Below the pieces are notes generated by a model. It saw nothing but the letters and a program-made list of their open reading frames with translations, searched no databases and was not told the origin of the DNA. A DNA stretch of 64,000 nt from Gnetum montanum (lineage: Eukaryota > Streptophyta > Gnetopsida > Gnetales > Gnetaceae), in NCBI GenBank assembly GCA_015680685.1, contig MNCI01009462.1, forward strand, positions 690,883-754,882. The letters run 5' to 3'. The translations under genes were made by a program, and so were the position numbers. How positions within the stretch are numbered: position 1 is the stretch's first letter; every line of letters begins with the position of its first letter. Shown here piece by piece: positions 1 to 12,454 of the stretch.

Positions 1-989
1 AGAAGTAGAGAAGAATCAAGATCAAGCCCTTCCATCTCAAACAAGACCATCCAATCATATACCACTTATGGTAGAATCAAAATTACTTTCATCAATTCAT
101 AAGGTTGATCAAGATCATGAAGTATCTCACCCTTACTTTTATTTATGATATTATTATTTTCTTCATTATTTAATTCATATTTTAATTAGATAATTAAAAT
201 ATCTAAGGTAAGGGAATAAATGATTTGCCATGCCTTCACTTGGGTAACTAGATACGAGTTACACTTCATGTGACCCTGGTTAAGACTAGTGATTGGTGGT
301 TGGTAAACCTTTAATTCATGTCTTGACATTTTCTTAGAAAATGAGGTATGTATCAATAAAATAATATTTAATACTTGTATATATATATATATTATTTTCA
401 CATATATTTTGTTTGCAAAATAAGTAAGAAAAAAATTCAAGTTCAAAGAAGAAATCAAATTATTAGAGCATAGGATCATAAATAGAAGCATTAGAGCTAG
501 AAAAAAATAATAAATGTGAATCCATTTAAGGACAAAAAAACCTAAGGGCGGTAGATTGTAACATCCCCATTTCCAAATGGTGCTACTACATAACAAAGAT
601 GGTGTCCCTTCATAACTAATTCTAAGATTAGTATAACAAGACCTAAAAAGGAAGTTGTAATTAAGACCTGAAAGGCCATGTTGTAATAATAGACATGTCT
701 CTCAAGGTAACCTTTGGGGATTTGACCTAAGGAATATATACCTAGGCTTAAAGGTCATGCTAGCATGGAGTGATAGAGCTAAAAAAGGTGAGTCATGAAA
801 GCCCAATGAAGTGGAATAGGAAGAGGATTGGCCATCCCTTCTGGCCAGTTGTAGGCCTAACCATGGTGGTAGTGTTGGATTTCCTCTAAGGAATAGATTT
901 TGAAGGAATAAAACCCCAAGAAACATTCTTAGATCATGATCCAAATACACTATTCCACATTAATAAAGAATTATTTTCTTCTTTCTTCT
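1..989. other. AT-rich non-coding DNA with a possible LTR edge
   Basis: I see no credible gene here. A short TA-dinucleotide tract lies at about 378-392. Around 552-570 the sequence reads TTGTAACATCCCCATT just after an AAGGGCGGT purine-rich stretch. That is how a polypurine tract followed by a plant LTR start often looks, so an LTR remnant may begin near 553. I could not find its partner or a target duplication. The small open frames here have no recognisable protein character. Confidence 0.35.
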
Positions 990-2665
990 ACATTTTCCCT
1001 CTTATTTTCATTATGTATAATGTCAAATTGAGCAGCATTGTTACACTCCATACATTTCCTACTCCATCAAATTGAGCAGCATTATTACAATTCCAAGGTC
1101 TACCAAGAATTACATCAGCATAATCAATTGGAAGCACATAACATTTCACAACATCAAGAAAACTCCTAATTTTAAATCTCCACACATATTTCTCTCTCAT
1201 ATCTTGAGAGTAATCCCTAGAAAACTAATTTACCTTGTAGGGTCTAGGATGAGGATTGGTTACCAAATATAATCTAGCAACTACCTTATAGAAAATAACA
1301 TTTTCATGGGCTCCTCCATGACTCAAAGTATGAATCCATTTTCTACTAAGTAAACATCTAGCCCCAATTCAAAATAACAACATTCTAATATGATGGTCTC
1401 CTCTATTCACATTCCACATGAATGCACAAGAATTTAGTTCAAAAACTACCTCAATCTTGGGAGCGTTAGGATGACCTCTCTAAAGATCTTATCTAGATGT
1501 TTCCTCTACTTTCATGGTATGCACATTCTTGCACTTGGTTGGCTTTATAAGTAGACATTTTCGTTGCTTATGTCCCCATTCTCCATATTTGAAGCACTAA
1601 ATCTTTTATGAGTTGCTACCTTAACCCTTGCCTTCCTTGCTTATGTTCATCTTTGCTTTTTCCTTCTCACCATCCTTCTTTGTCTTCTTATCATGGCTAC
1701 CATATTTTTCTTTATATTTGTACTTGAATCCCTTCTCTTATTTGGATAATTTATTCTTCCTTTTAAATCTTGTTAGCTCCTATTTCCAAAACAATTGAGT
1801 TTCTTTTCTACTTTGAATGCCAAATCATAAGTCTCATCAAGAGTTTGAAGCTTATAGAATGACAACTCTTATTGATACATCATTTTGAGAGCTCCTAGAA
1901 AGATTAAAGCATGTTCATATTCCTTCTAGTTTACCTTACCTTAATGGAATAGCTCAAAAAATACAACACCTCAACTTAATAATTTCAAATTCATAATGAT
2001 CTCTTACCTCTAATGAGATAGTTTGAATTTCCTTCTTAACCTATATTTCATCAAGTTCCAATCCCTAATAGATTAATCATTTTATCTTTCATAATAGTAG
2101 AACTCTTTCCATCAAGTAGAAGCCATACCTTTTAATCTGAATTCAGCAATAGGTACCCTTAATTGATTGATATCTCTTCTAACTCAAAATTCTTATCAAA
2201 CACCTTTAGCTAACTCAAAAAAGCATTAGTTTCATCTATATCATTGAAAGCCTTCAGTTCTACATATGAAATCTTGGTAGCATTTCTAAATGCTCTAGGA
2301 ATCCTTGCTTCATCTTCCTCATTAAGCTTTTCATAAGAAGAAGTAGTAGCCACTAATGGAGCTTTCAAAAATATAATATGAGGAAGTTGATTCTCTTCCA
2401 TTAGAATCCTTAACAAATGGATCCCAACACTTCCATAGCTTAAATGTTTGTCCCTCCTCATTCCCTTCATCTAATTGAGAAAACTCTTCATCACCATTCA
2501 AATATGAATGCTCATCATCCTCACAAGTCAAAATATAGATGGGGCCTGCATTTTTTCTACCTTGGCACTAATTTCATCCAATTTAGAAATCATCAATTGA
2601 AAGGTAGATTTCATGCTCTCCATGTCTATATTCAAGGCTTGAACCTGTTTCTTCTTAGGTACCAT
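990..2665 (-). pseudogene. Decayed Ty3/gypsy gag-protease remnant
   Basis: Read on the minus strand, a degenerate gag begins at the ATG at 2665 (MVPKKKQVQALNIDMESMKS). A mid-protein stretch continues near 2470-2210. A zinc-knuckle relic follows at about 1601-1555 as C-x2-Y-x4-H-x4-C, in which the second cysteine has become tyrosine. The frame then reaches the end of a retroviral-type aspartic protease with the motif DVILGRPW near 1120-1090. Stops and frameshifts break the reading throughout, and no reverse transcriptase or integrase follows, so this is a truncated dead copy. The family assignment rests on the gag-knuckle-protease order and the ILGRPW signature. Confidence 0.7.
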
Positions 2666-3739
2666 ATAAAATTAATAAAATTACAAAATCAAATTCCCAA
2701 GAAATAATCAACCTAACCTCACTCTAATATCGATAACATTGAAGTAGCCTCACTTCTTATGAATTAACTTTTAAATTTCTACCTAATCTAGATATTATGA
2801 AAAATAATCAGTATGTTAGAAAATAAGAAGACTAGCTATCTTCAATTAATGTAATTAAGATTATATTATGGGTTCCACAACCCACAACATCGAATTAGTT
2901 ACAAACACTTAACAATGTTGCAGAGCATGAGTTTCTACAACCACACAATGATTATCCTCAATGCAAGGTATAACTGAAAGAGAATATCTCCCACAACTTA
3001 AGATTAAGATCTCAACATACAAGCAAGAACATAAGAACACATAGACCAAACCCATACATAATTTACCTTAAGTTGTAATGTCAATCATGCACTTACATAA
3101 TGTGCTCCCATGACATCTCTTGCCAATCTCATCCACTCATGACATACTCATGCCTCAAAATGTGAATCACATACAATATTTATTAGAAAACAAATATAAG
3201 AACCATAGAAACCTTTCAACAAGCTCTACTTGAAAGATCCATAGTTGTTTTCATCTTTTCTTGGATTTTCTTATCTATTTTCCAATTTGAAACTACTAAT
3301 GCAAAAGTTTTCCTAGTTGTACGTGTCATCTATGGCTTTCTTGGGATGTCTTACTATTAAACTCCATTTGTAGGATAGATGTTTTTAGAACTTGGGATAT
3401 GTCTCCTATGCATAAGAGAAAACTAAACAATTTCAGAGACATCTCTAATATAGGGGAGACATCTCAGTTAGATGTCTCTAGCATCTCCCAAACATCTGCT
3501 ATGAAGACTCAACTCTCACCCAAGACATCTCCATAGTGCCTAAAACCTACAAAAACCATCTATAGGGCAATGGAAAAGGAATATGAAGATATGACCCTAC
3601 ATCACTAAATCTCCTAGGGATAGTATCAGTGACTTCCCCATCAATAGATCACCTTCACAAAATGGAACCTCTTAAAAACCTAGCTATATAGGAGCACTCA
3701 CATAAGCATTTTTTATTGTCATTTTGTAATTAAAGAGTA
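2666..3739 (-). repeat. Probable LTR and leader of the neighbouring gag remnant
   Basis: No gene is visible. On the minus strand, just upstream of the gag ATG at 2665, a weak match to the usual initiator-methionine primer site (TGGTATCAGAGC) reads CGATATTAGAGT at about 2733-2722, 8 of 12 positions. The stretch at about 3430-3540 holds several copies of a GACATCTC-type motif, also seen in the LTRs near 50 kb and 55 kb. The outer LTR boundary is not clear. It probably ends just before the copia sequence that starts near 3740. Confidence 0.35.
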
Positions 3740-4961
3740 AGCACTTATGATGGATATGCATGATGATGAGCCATGTACATATGATGAGGCTCTCTTAGTA
3801 ATTACTGGTAAGAAATGAATGAATGCTATGATGAAAGAGATGGAGTCTATGAAGACCAATCATGTCAAGGACTTGCTTGACCTTCTACCTAGGTGCAAGG
3901 CCATTGGAAATAAATGGATCTTAAATATTAACTACAAAGTAGATAATTCTATTAAAAAATATAAGGCATTCTTTGTAGCAAAGTGGTATACCCAACAAGA
4001 TTGTATGGATTATGAAAAAACCTTTTTACTAAAAGTAATGTTTTCTTCTATCTATCTCATTCTAACTATAGTTACATATCTTGATTTGAAACTTTACCAA
4101 ATGAATGTTAAGCTTGCATTTCTTTATGAAGAAGTGGATGAAAAAGTTTATATGATGTAGTCCCCATGAATTCATAATGAAATTTCAAGAGTGCAAGGTT
4201 TGCAAACTCTAATGATCTATTTATCAATATAATTAATAATCTAAATAGTGGTACTTTAGATTCTATTAAGTCATCACTGCTAATGAGTTTATGATCATTG
4301 AAGAAGATCATTATGTATGTATCAATATATTCAATAAAAGTTTAATTATCCTTTCCTCATATTTGAATGATATTCTACTAACTAGTAATGATAAAAAGAT
4401 GGCTATTTTTAAACGTTGAAATAGAGGACATAGGTGAAGTAGATTTTATGCTTGGTGTAAAGATCCTAAGGGATCATTCAAGAAGACCTTTTACTTTATC
4501 ATAATAAACTTCTTGAGTGATTTAAAATGAATAACCAAAAATCCATTAATATACTCTTTTTAAAGGTAAGAATTTGAGCCTTAATCAACACTTGAAAACT
4601 CTCACAGACAAAGAGAAAATGAGTTATGTGTAATATGCCAAAGTAGCTAGAAGCTTGATGTATGCAATGAAGTGTACACAGCTCAATAAGTGCTTTGTAA
4701 TGGGACTAGTTAGTTGTTACTAGTCAAATCCTAGAACAACATATTAGAAAGTAGTTTAGAGGATTCTTTTCTATTTGAGGGGGACTTTAGACTATGTGAT
4801 TTGTTATCAAGAATTAAATTTGTGGCTTAAGGTTATAGTGATGCCAATTAGAATGGTAATCCAAATGAATGCAAATCAACATTGCGATATTCTTTCTTGT
4901 TAAATTAAGATGCCATATCTTGAAGCAATAAGAAGTAGAATTATGTAGCCCTATCCACCAT
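3740..4961 (+). pseudogene. Copia element D: reverse transcriptase, 5' part
   Basis: This is the relic of a Ty1/copia polyprotein. The frame from about 3750 to 4160 follows the classical copia reverse-transcriptase opening: an EPCTYDEA-like start, then GNKWILNINYKVDNS, YKAFFVAKWYTQ, DYEKTF and DLKLYQMNVKLAFLYEE. Further on, the catalytic YVDD box has decayed to YLND at about 4357-4368. The last stretch before 4962 is the beginning of RNase H (reading YVALST across the break). Element B is inserted exactly there, and the sequence resumes at 38607. Several stops and frameshifts make it non-functional. Its gag and integrase are missing to the left. Confidence 0.85.
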
Positions 4962-5811
4962 TGATGGGATGCGATATTACATGGGCCGCAATATCGCTTG
5001 CACGATATCGCATCGGCCGCGATATCACATACGTGATGTATCGTATACAATATCGTGTCTTCTCCTACGATATCGTAGCGTGCCACCAAATCTATAAATA
5101 AGAGGTGGCTCTTCCTTGTTTTGCCATCTAGATCTAGACCTTAGCTAGAATCTTGCAATTTTTCCATTCCAAAGTTAGAGTAATTTCCATGTGCCCGCAG
5201 TAGGAGTCCCAAAGTGAATGGATCTTTATTCGAGCAAATATTGTACCTGAGCACAAGTTTTTGTATGGAAATAAAGAAGAACTTTTTGGATAAACCTTGC
5301 AGTGCATGGACTAAGCTAATTAGGAATTTAATTATTGTTAATTATTTAAATGATTTATTAGTTAATTAATCTCTCTCAATCCTCAATACTCCTAGTTAAG
5401 TGCATTCAGTACGACTGCTTTGAGCATGTGCGTTACGCTTGGTAATCCCAGTAACGAATAGCATTTGGTAATCCTAGAAGGTTGCATTGGTTCAGGGTGT
5501 GAACGGTAAGTGGGAATGGATACTAATGCTAAGAATTAGAACTTAGTTAATTAAAGTTAGTTACTTAGTCTCTTCACCCTTTCCCTCATTAGCATAGACG
5601 ATAAAACACAAAAGAGATAAAAAATCACATACCTCAGACTTACTTAACCATACAACCATGACAAATACAAGTAAGTCTAGGAAGACAATGAACGATTAAC
5701 CTTAAGTGTTCCGTAAGGCGTGTAGGCACTTAGTCTGTAGAGTTTGACCAGATCACGCGTGTAACGCTCATATTCATATGGTTGAGTGTAGGGGTACCTC
5801 GCCACTCATCA
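4962..5811 (+). repeat. 5' LTR of element B
   Basis: This LTR is 850 bp long and pairs with 37806-38606. The first 120 bp are crowded with short palindromes of the GCGATATCGC type, and a TATA box TATAAATA lies at 5093-5100. The downstream text (from 'ctagatctagacctta' onward) is nearly identical in the two LTRs. The 3' end, CACTCATCA, abuts the primer site. Confidence 0.9.
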
Positions 5812-5812
5812 T

Positions 5813-5830
5813 TGGCACCATTGCCAGGGA
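5813..5830 (+). promoter_or_regulatory. Primer-binding site of element B
   Basis: TGGCACCATTGCCAGGGA begins two bases after the 5' LTR end. The same site recurs with one or two changes after the LTR of element E at about 47639. A TGGCRCC-type site is usual in plant gypsy elements; I have not matched it to a particular tRNA. Confidence 0.75.
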
Positions 5831-5957
5831 CTAAGTTGTTTGTGTGCTAAGTAGAACATAGGAAATCATCCACATCATTGGGAAACTTAAATGAACCCTT
5901 AGGGTTAATCAGAAGAAAAATTAAACAATAGTCAATCAGCACACCGAATAAGAGACA

Positions 5958-6443
5958 ATGTCTTCTTCTTCTCATAAAAGCACTTCACCACCTAGGGATC
6001 ACACAAGAGACCGTTGGCAGTCTAACACACGTAACCGAGAACCGCTAGTTCCTCAACAATTCAATGTGGTATATACTCACCATGATGAGTATATACCTAA
6101 TTTTACCTTTGTCTTCCATCACAATGAACAACTTTGATGGAGAGACTTGAAGGATAACATAGTGTTTCCTCCAGACAGAGCCACACCCAACATGCTCCTT
6201 CGTGCCCTTGCACGAATCAACATGTCACAATTATACACTAAGTACGTTGCATGTGATTACAACACAAGGAAATACCATCCCACAGAAGAAAAACATCAAA
6301 GGGACTCATGGCATTACCATACATCGTTGAAGGGCAAAGGGCCCCATAACGGTTCACACGTCATAAGCGAAATCAAGAGTGGTGAACCTATTTCAAAAGG
6401 TTCTCCACAAAATGATGTTCCTCCTCCTAACGATGGTGAGGAT
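5958..6443 (+). pseudogene. Element B gag, N-terminal part
   Basis: The frame starts at the ATG at 5958 (MSSSSHKSTSPPRD), about 150 bp after the LTR. It carries the motif DEYIPNFTFVFHHNE, then an in-frame stop near 6135, and continues as DNIVFPPDRATPN to PPPNDGED at 6443. Element A is inserted after the codons GAG GAT. The same N-terminal gag pattern is seen, more decayed, in element E at about 47791-48240. Gag would form the particle that packages the element RNA. Here it is disabled by the stop and the insertion. Confidence 0.75.
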
Positions 6444-8524
6444 TGAAACACCACAAAATTTTACCTTAACACTTTGAAATAGGATCAACTCAAGCTCTTT
6501 CGGCATTCAGGAGGCAAATCTTGACTAAGGCATGGAACTCACATCCAGCTTGCTCAAGCCAGCTTGCGCATGCGGTCAAGCTAGCTTGCCCTCAACATGA
6601 CCAACCCTAACAACTTTCAAGTCAAGTTAAAATGGTCCTAATTTGAATGGGCAAGGCCCCCTAAGGGCCCATTGATGGCTTCCCCAAGTTTCAACATCTA
6701 GAACACAAGATTTCAAGTCAAAATTGAACAAATCTTGTTACTCACGCAGAGGTCACGCCCAGGTCACGCTGGTAGCATGAGTCCAGCGTGAGTCTAGCAT
6801 GAGTGCCCCAAAACAACCCCAAAACAATATCAAAATGGTCCAATTTTGAAGGTACAAGTCACCCTAAAGGTCCACTAACTATTGCTCCAAGTCCTAGCAT
6901 TCAGAATCCTAATTTCGGGCTCGAAAATGCATCGTTTTCATTGCTTACGCCTAGGTCACGATGCGGTCATGCTGGAGCATGAGCCCAGCATGACCAAACA
7001 AAAATAGGTCAAATCAAGCAATCCCAAGCATAAGTTTCAGCATCAACTCAACCCCCAAGGATAGGAAACAGTTCTACTTGTTCACAAGCTACAAAAAATC
7101 AAAATTTGGGCATGAGACGCGGCATTTTGGCTTGGTCACGCTGAGGTCACGCTGACAGCGTGAGCCCAGCGTGACCTGTTAAAAGTGACTTAAATCAACA
7201 CAAAGGGAGACCCAAATTCAACATCCAGGCCACCCTGGAGAGTAGGAAGCAGTTGCACTACAAAGAACAGGCATCAAAGGTCAAAACTTAGCTCAAAATG
7301 AGTCACTTCCAATTGGTCATGCCCAGGTCATGCTAGGGTCATGCTGAGGTCACGCTAATAGCGTGAGCCCAACGTGAGCTGCAAAAATGGCCTGAATCCA
7401 AGCACAGACAAGCTCAAATTAAACACATAGGATGTCCTCAAGGTTAGGCAATAGTAACACTTCCAAAATCCAAGCTTCCATAACTAGTGTCAAAAGTGTC
7501 ATAAATATTACTCACGCTGAAGGTCATGCTGGGCGTGAGTGCAATGTACACACGTTGGATGCTAAAGAAAATTAGACGCTGACACTAGACACACGCTGGA
7601 GGTCATGCTGGGCATGAGTGCAACATAACCAAAAATCAACTCATGCTAAAGCCCAAATTAACACACACTGACAACACATCCACTCACACTGGAGACTTTG
7701 GCATAACAGAACCACCTCAAATAGCCACGAAACCCTTTGGATTAACAATCTACAGTAGTCAAGTCACAGATCCATGAAGTTTCAAGCAAGCCAGAGTCAA
7801 TCCTTCTTGGAATTCATTGTAAATTTTCATTGTAAGCTTCATCATCTATGAGCTTGCCAAGCTCTTACGCTGCTTCTATGAGTGTAAGCTAGCTTGGATT
7901 GTATGATACAGTGCACCTGGTCTAAAACATAGTCTGCCCATGTACACCTGTCACATAATCCATTTCTCATGGATCTCACAACCATTGACCTCATTCACAA
8001 ATCCTATTCCCAAGTTTAGAAAAAATGTATAAATACCTTGTTCATTGACATAAACGGGGGAAAAATTGGAAAAAGAAACCAACAATCTTGAGCCCTAATG
8101 CATGTGATTCCCAACACTTGCAAACACCACACATCGGAGCTTAACATTTGACTTGCAGTCCAAACTCACGACTACATTTTGATCGGTGCACATCTTGTTA
8201 ATTGATACAACACAATTTCATTTTTCCTTCCATTGTGCTATTCCAATTCATTGTCTACATTATCCTATTTTATTGTACATTGTACATTTACACGTTGTAT
8301 TCCTCATTTACGTTTCATTACATTATGTTCTTCATTTTACATTTCGTAATGATAACCCCAGCGCAGGCCATAACATACTCTTGAGGAAGTCCTTAGCTGA
8401 TTTGCATGTAGACCATCCAAGGCACTCTGCCTTCATTTTTCTAGCTTGCCCTCACTCGAAGGCAAGGCCATCTATGCCTCTCTGGAGATCTTTCAGTGTT
8501 CTTTTTCTTCCAGCCTTATGCCCA
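6444..8524 (+). repeat. 5' LTR of element A
   Basis: This is a 2.1-kb LTR, alignable along its length with 30990-33036. The U3 part (about 6530-7700) is built of many copies of a GGTCACGCT / AGCGTGACC motif pair in both orientations. A TATA box TATAAATA is at 8028-8035. Short open frames inside the LTR (8186-8533) are not genes: they recur in the other LTR with frame-breaking differences. Confidence 0.88.
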
Positions 8525-8989
8525 CAATTTTGAACAGTATAGAAATTGGCACTAGAAGGAGGGCCCTTTCCATTTACGTTCCATACACACACCATCGCTT
8601 TCTCCATTATCTAGCGTCCAACATCTAGCATCTACCAGTTGCTCATGGCCTAGCTTCCATACACTGCCTTTTGTCTAGCATCCATATGCTACACTCTCTT
8701 CAACGTTCATACGCTGCAACCTCTTCAATGTCCATACATGGCCCTCAGCATCCACACATTGTCCTTTGCCTCTAGACATTACCTTCTACCCTAGATGTTG
8801 TGTTCTACCTATAGATGTTCTACCTCGTCTTTAGACATTCTACCTTGTCTTTCGACATTGTGCCTTGTCTTCAGATGTTGTGCCTTATCCTCAACATACA
8901 CATGTTGTGCCTTTGATCCCAGTGTCCACATGTCATATTTTTAAGCATAGACACGTTGTATGCTATACCTCCCTCATAGAAGTGCACAT
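8525..8989 (+). promoter_or_regulatory. Leader and primer-site region of element A
   Basis: Right after the LTR comes TTGGCACTAGAAGGAGGGCC (about 8546-8565). The equivalent place in element H has CTAGCACTAGAAGGAGGGC at about 60437. This conserved leader probably includes or adjoins the primer site. The rest, to about 8990, is a run of imperfect short repeats of the type CTAGCATCCATACGCTGC and CTTGTCTTTAGACATTCTAC, with no gene. Confidence 0.55.
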
Positions 8990-9461
8990 GCTACCTAGCT
9001 TGCTCAAGCTAGCTTACATACACCTAGCTTTCCCAAGCTTCACAGCTACACATGCTGCCCATCTTGCTCAAGCTAGCTTGCATACGCCCAGCTTGCCCAA
9101 GCTACACAGCTGCACACACTACCCAGCTTACTCAAACTAGCTTGCATACACCCAGCTTGCCCAAGCTACATAGCTACACATGCTACCCAGCTTGCTCAAG
9201 CTAACTTGCATATGCCTAGCTTGCCTAAGCTGCACAGCTGCACATGCTGCCCAGCTTTCTCAAGCTAGCTTGCATACGCCCAGCTTACCCAAGCTACACA
9301 CGTTGCCCAGCTTGCTCAAGCTAGCTTTCATACACCCAACTTGCCCAAGTTACACAGCTATGCATGCTGCCCAGCTTGCTCAAACTAGCTTGCATACGCC
9401 CAACTTGCCCAAGTTGTACCGCTGCACACGCTGCCCAACTTGCTCAAGCTAGTTTGCACAC
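8990..9461 (+). repeat. 64-bp tandem repeat upstream of element A gag
   Basis: About seven units of a 64-bp repeat run up to the gag start. The anchor TTGCTCAAGCTAGCTTGCAT, or a close variant, begins at 9000, 9064, 9128, 9192, 9256, 9312, 9376 and 9440. The spacing is therefore 64 bp except for one 56-bp unit that lost eight bases. Each unit contains the self-complementary CAAGCTAGCTTG and further CAGCTG/AAGCTT-like palindromes. The last unit ends one base before the presumed gag ATG at 9462. Confidence 0.9.
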
Positions 9462-9702
9462 ATGGAATCTTCTCAAATCAAAGCAACATTTCCTATGACT
9501 GCAACTGAACCCATAGTCATCATTGGAGAGATGAACCCTCAAGGGCCAACTCATCGGTCACTTAGGTTACAAGGCAAGGACCCCACCTATACAATTCTGA
9601 CCCCGAAACAATACAATTTTATTTGCATAAAGATCCAAGCTAACCTACCCATTAATTGCACAGAAATAGAAGTAAAATGACATTATGAACTCATCTATAA
9701 GG
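9462..9702 (+). pseudogene. Element A gag, N-terminal part
   Basis: The frame opens at the ATG at 9462, immediately after the 64-bp repeats (MESSQIKATFPMTATEPIVI). It runs to a stop near 9680 and reads on to HYELIYK at 9702. There the C1 element is inserted. After C1 and one TAAGG duplication are removed, the sequence continues as GVYNFIPSTYDVIPLLE at 12825, so the two pieces belong to one gag. Confidence 0.7.
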
Positions 9703-10981
9703 TGTTGGCGACCGTTTGGGACGCGACCGCCAACGAGTGTCCTCGAACAAGATTTAGGTGCCTGTTGGTCTCTAGCAACACCAAGGCCCAGATACCTCCA
9801 AATAAACTCAATAGTTAATGTGAGTATGTGTGTTTGTTGTTGCGGTGTGTGGTTGTAAGAAATGTAACGATTGCGTTGCGTGTAAACTACAAATGACTTA
9901 CTTTAAAGAGATTCAGCCAACTTTGCCAAGTACTGTGAGTTGTTGAAAATTTCCTATTTTGTTCAACTACCTTGTCTATGCGGTCCTTATAATACCTACT
10001 TGTAACAAATAAAATTTTGCAAAAACATTTGAGCACAACTCTGTAATCTACTCCTCATTTTCCCCAGAGAAAGAGATAGTTCCACAAGAAAACTAGAAAT
10101 AGAGCAAGATTCGATGGAAATAAACAGAAAAGAAAAGAAAGCAGATTTGTGTAGACCTCAAATATTTAAACAAGGTAAAATGACACGAGTAAACACTTCG
10201 CAATAAAGCTATCCCAAATTCAATATCTACGAATTGTTCAAACTTCCAAGAATCAGACAAGCAATATCTTCAAGACAATCCTATTATGCTACCAAAAATC
10301 GCTGCGTAAACTACCACGTACAACACTCCATTTTGACTAGATAATAGATGTCAACGATTACATTCAAATAGAACCTTTAAAAGACTTGACAATTTCTGAT
10401 TGAAATACCACGAGAATTTACTTTAAAGATAAAAAGAAGCTATTCTGGTCCCATCAAAATACCAAAGATTTTCTGAACCCTCTTGACTACTGAATTGTTC
10501 AATGGCGTGACTACAAACAGAGGCTCTCTTACAACAATCCCAATAGCAGTTCCCACACGTTGCACAATAATGAAATTTACTACTAACATGCTCTTAAGGC
10601 TTTTAAACACAAGCGCTTCTATGGCAAAATTTTAATAGAAATTTCTATCGGGCAACAAGAACAACAAGAGCAATCTAAAAATCGCAAAATTACTTGCCAA
10701 GGATGGTACTATCTAAACCACTAGCTAAACAATTTAAACAAAACAAAAAATGAAATGCATAACTCACAAGACCATGACAAAGAGGCTGAAATCTTTTCTT
10801 TAGCAAGCCATCTTACAAGCAATCGTCACAATTTCTTCTTTACAAAGCTCTTCTCAAGACCCCAAGTGTGTCTCCAAGTGAGAGCCCAAGTGCTAACTAG
10901 TAGCCTCCCAAAGTGTGATGTATGAGACCTCCCAAAAGTCTCAATGTTTATGATGATATCTCCTCCTTGACCCCTGAAGCC

Positions 10982-10989
10982 TTTTTATA
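10982..10989 (-). promoter_or_regulatory. TATA box of C1
   Basis: CCCTATAAAAAGGCTTC on the minus strand, identical in the core to 27055-27062 in C2 and 63408-63415 in C3. It sits about 1.29 kb from the 3' end of the element, so a transcript starting here would leave an R-U5 region of about 1.25 kb. Confidence 0.6.
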
Positions 10990-12454
10990 GGGTTCAAAGG
11001 TAGGTAGGGAAGTTACATATTCAAAAATATCTCACCTAACTTCTCTCCCAAGTAACTTGGCCAACCAATTAGGAGATTACTTGCCCAACAAGTTAGGAGG
11101 TTACTTGCCCAACAAGTTAGGTAAGTTACAACAATTTTGGGTGGTTTCAACCACCAAAGAGATAAAAATGCTGCATCTAACACGTGTCCCATGTAGTTGC
11201 CAAGTGTCTTCATGGAGATAAACAAGTTGTAGGTGACAAGTGTCCCATGCAAGTGACAAGTAGCCATTGTGGAGATAAAGAGGTTGTGGGTGACAAGTGT
11301 CTTTTGTAGTGGTTACAAACATTTAGAAAATTAGTTATAACTACCATAGGAGGTTATGACTTCTATAAGAAGTTATTATCATTATAAAAATACAAAAGTC
11401 ACTTGTTATATATATATATATATTATAGATTTATTAGGATCTATTGGGGAGTCATATCTTTGGCCCCTAACTTGATGAAATTAATCCATATTCCAGACCA
11501 CGTATGATCTGCATCCTTTTCTTATCTCGGGTAATGCGATGATTTGGTCAAGCTCAACAATCGAAACATGGACAGCCGCAGCTCGTCCTTGAATACAATA
11601 AATGGCTTCTGCTACTGTTGCTGGCTTATTATTAGTTACTTCCATGATTCACGTTCATGACGATTCTCGATTCTCAGTGGTGACAAATAAACCGAAAGCA
11701 CAGCTCCTGTGCTTGAGCTGTGAGCCTGAAGCTTTGAGTTTGTCATTTTGTACTGTAATTAAGAAAGAAAGCTACTATGCAGACCATCTCTTCCTGGATT
11801 CGGTCCCTGGTCATTCCTTGTCTCTGCATGGATTCCTGAACTTGGTCTTAGGCTCTAACAGGAAAAACAATTCACCTTGATCATGACGCCCTCCTGGAAC
11901 TCCTGCGGCCTTACCTTGGGACCAACAGCGTTGGCATTCTAACCCTCTTTCTTAGAAGAGTCCATAAATGGCCCTAGACTGGAACACGTACTTGAGCACT
12001 TATTGCAAGATGATTTTGCAGAAGATACATAACATTGATTGTTTCAGAGGTTGGACCAATGGAGCTTGAGCCTGAGCTTGATTCTGAGATTGAACCTGAA
12101 CCTGTGCCTGCATCTACGTAGGGTTTTGCTAATGATGTTGTTGTTGAAGGTGATCGTATTCCTCCATCATGTTGTCAAGGTCTTCATTCGGCAGCTGATA
12201 TTTGATGCCAACGCTGCATGGTATGGAGACTCATGGTTGTCATCGTTTCCATTTGGTTGCTGGTCATGGCAAAAAATAACTCTGGTTATGATAAGGTGTC
12301 TTTGTTTGGGACCTTCTAGGTTATTCTCCTTGTTACTGTTTCTGCTCTTGCTAATGACGTCGCTGCTACCGCCACCATTGCTCTACGCGTCCATCTCTCT
12401 GGATCGACCTCGCAATTCTTGGTGGCCGCAACTGTGCAGTGCGGTCTCCTTACC

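Noticed and set aside
5000-5095. Short palindromes at about 5.0 kb as a CRISPR-like or origin-like array
   Set aside because: Units are irregular, lack spacers of constant length, and lie in the U3 of a plant LTR. A plant nuclear genome has no CRISPR arrays.
8186-8628. Overlapping open frames in 8.2-8.6 kb, and their counterparts at 32.7-33.0 kb, as genes
   Set aside because: They lie in the two LTRs of element A and change frame between the copies.
8864-9452. Open frames through the 64-bp repeats as a repetitive protein
   Set aside because: The reading is forced by the tandem repeat, and the region lies in the leader of element A before gag.
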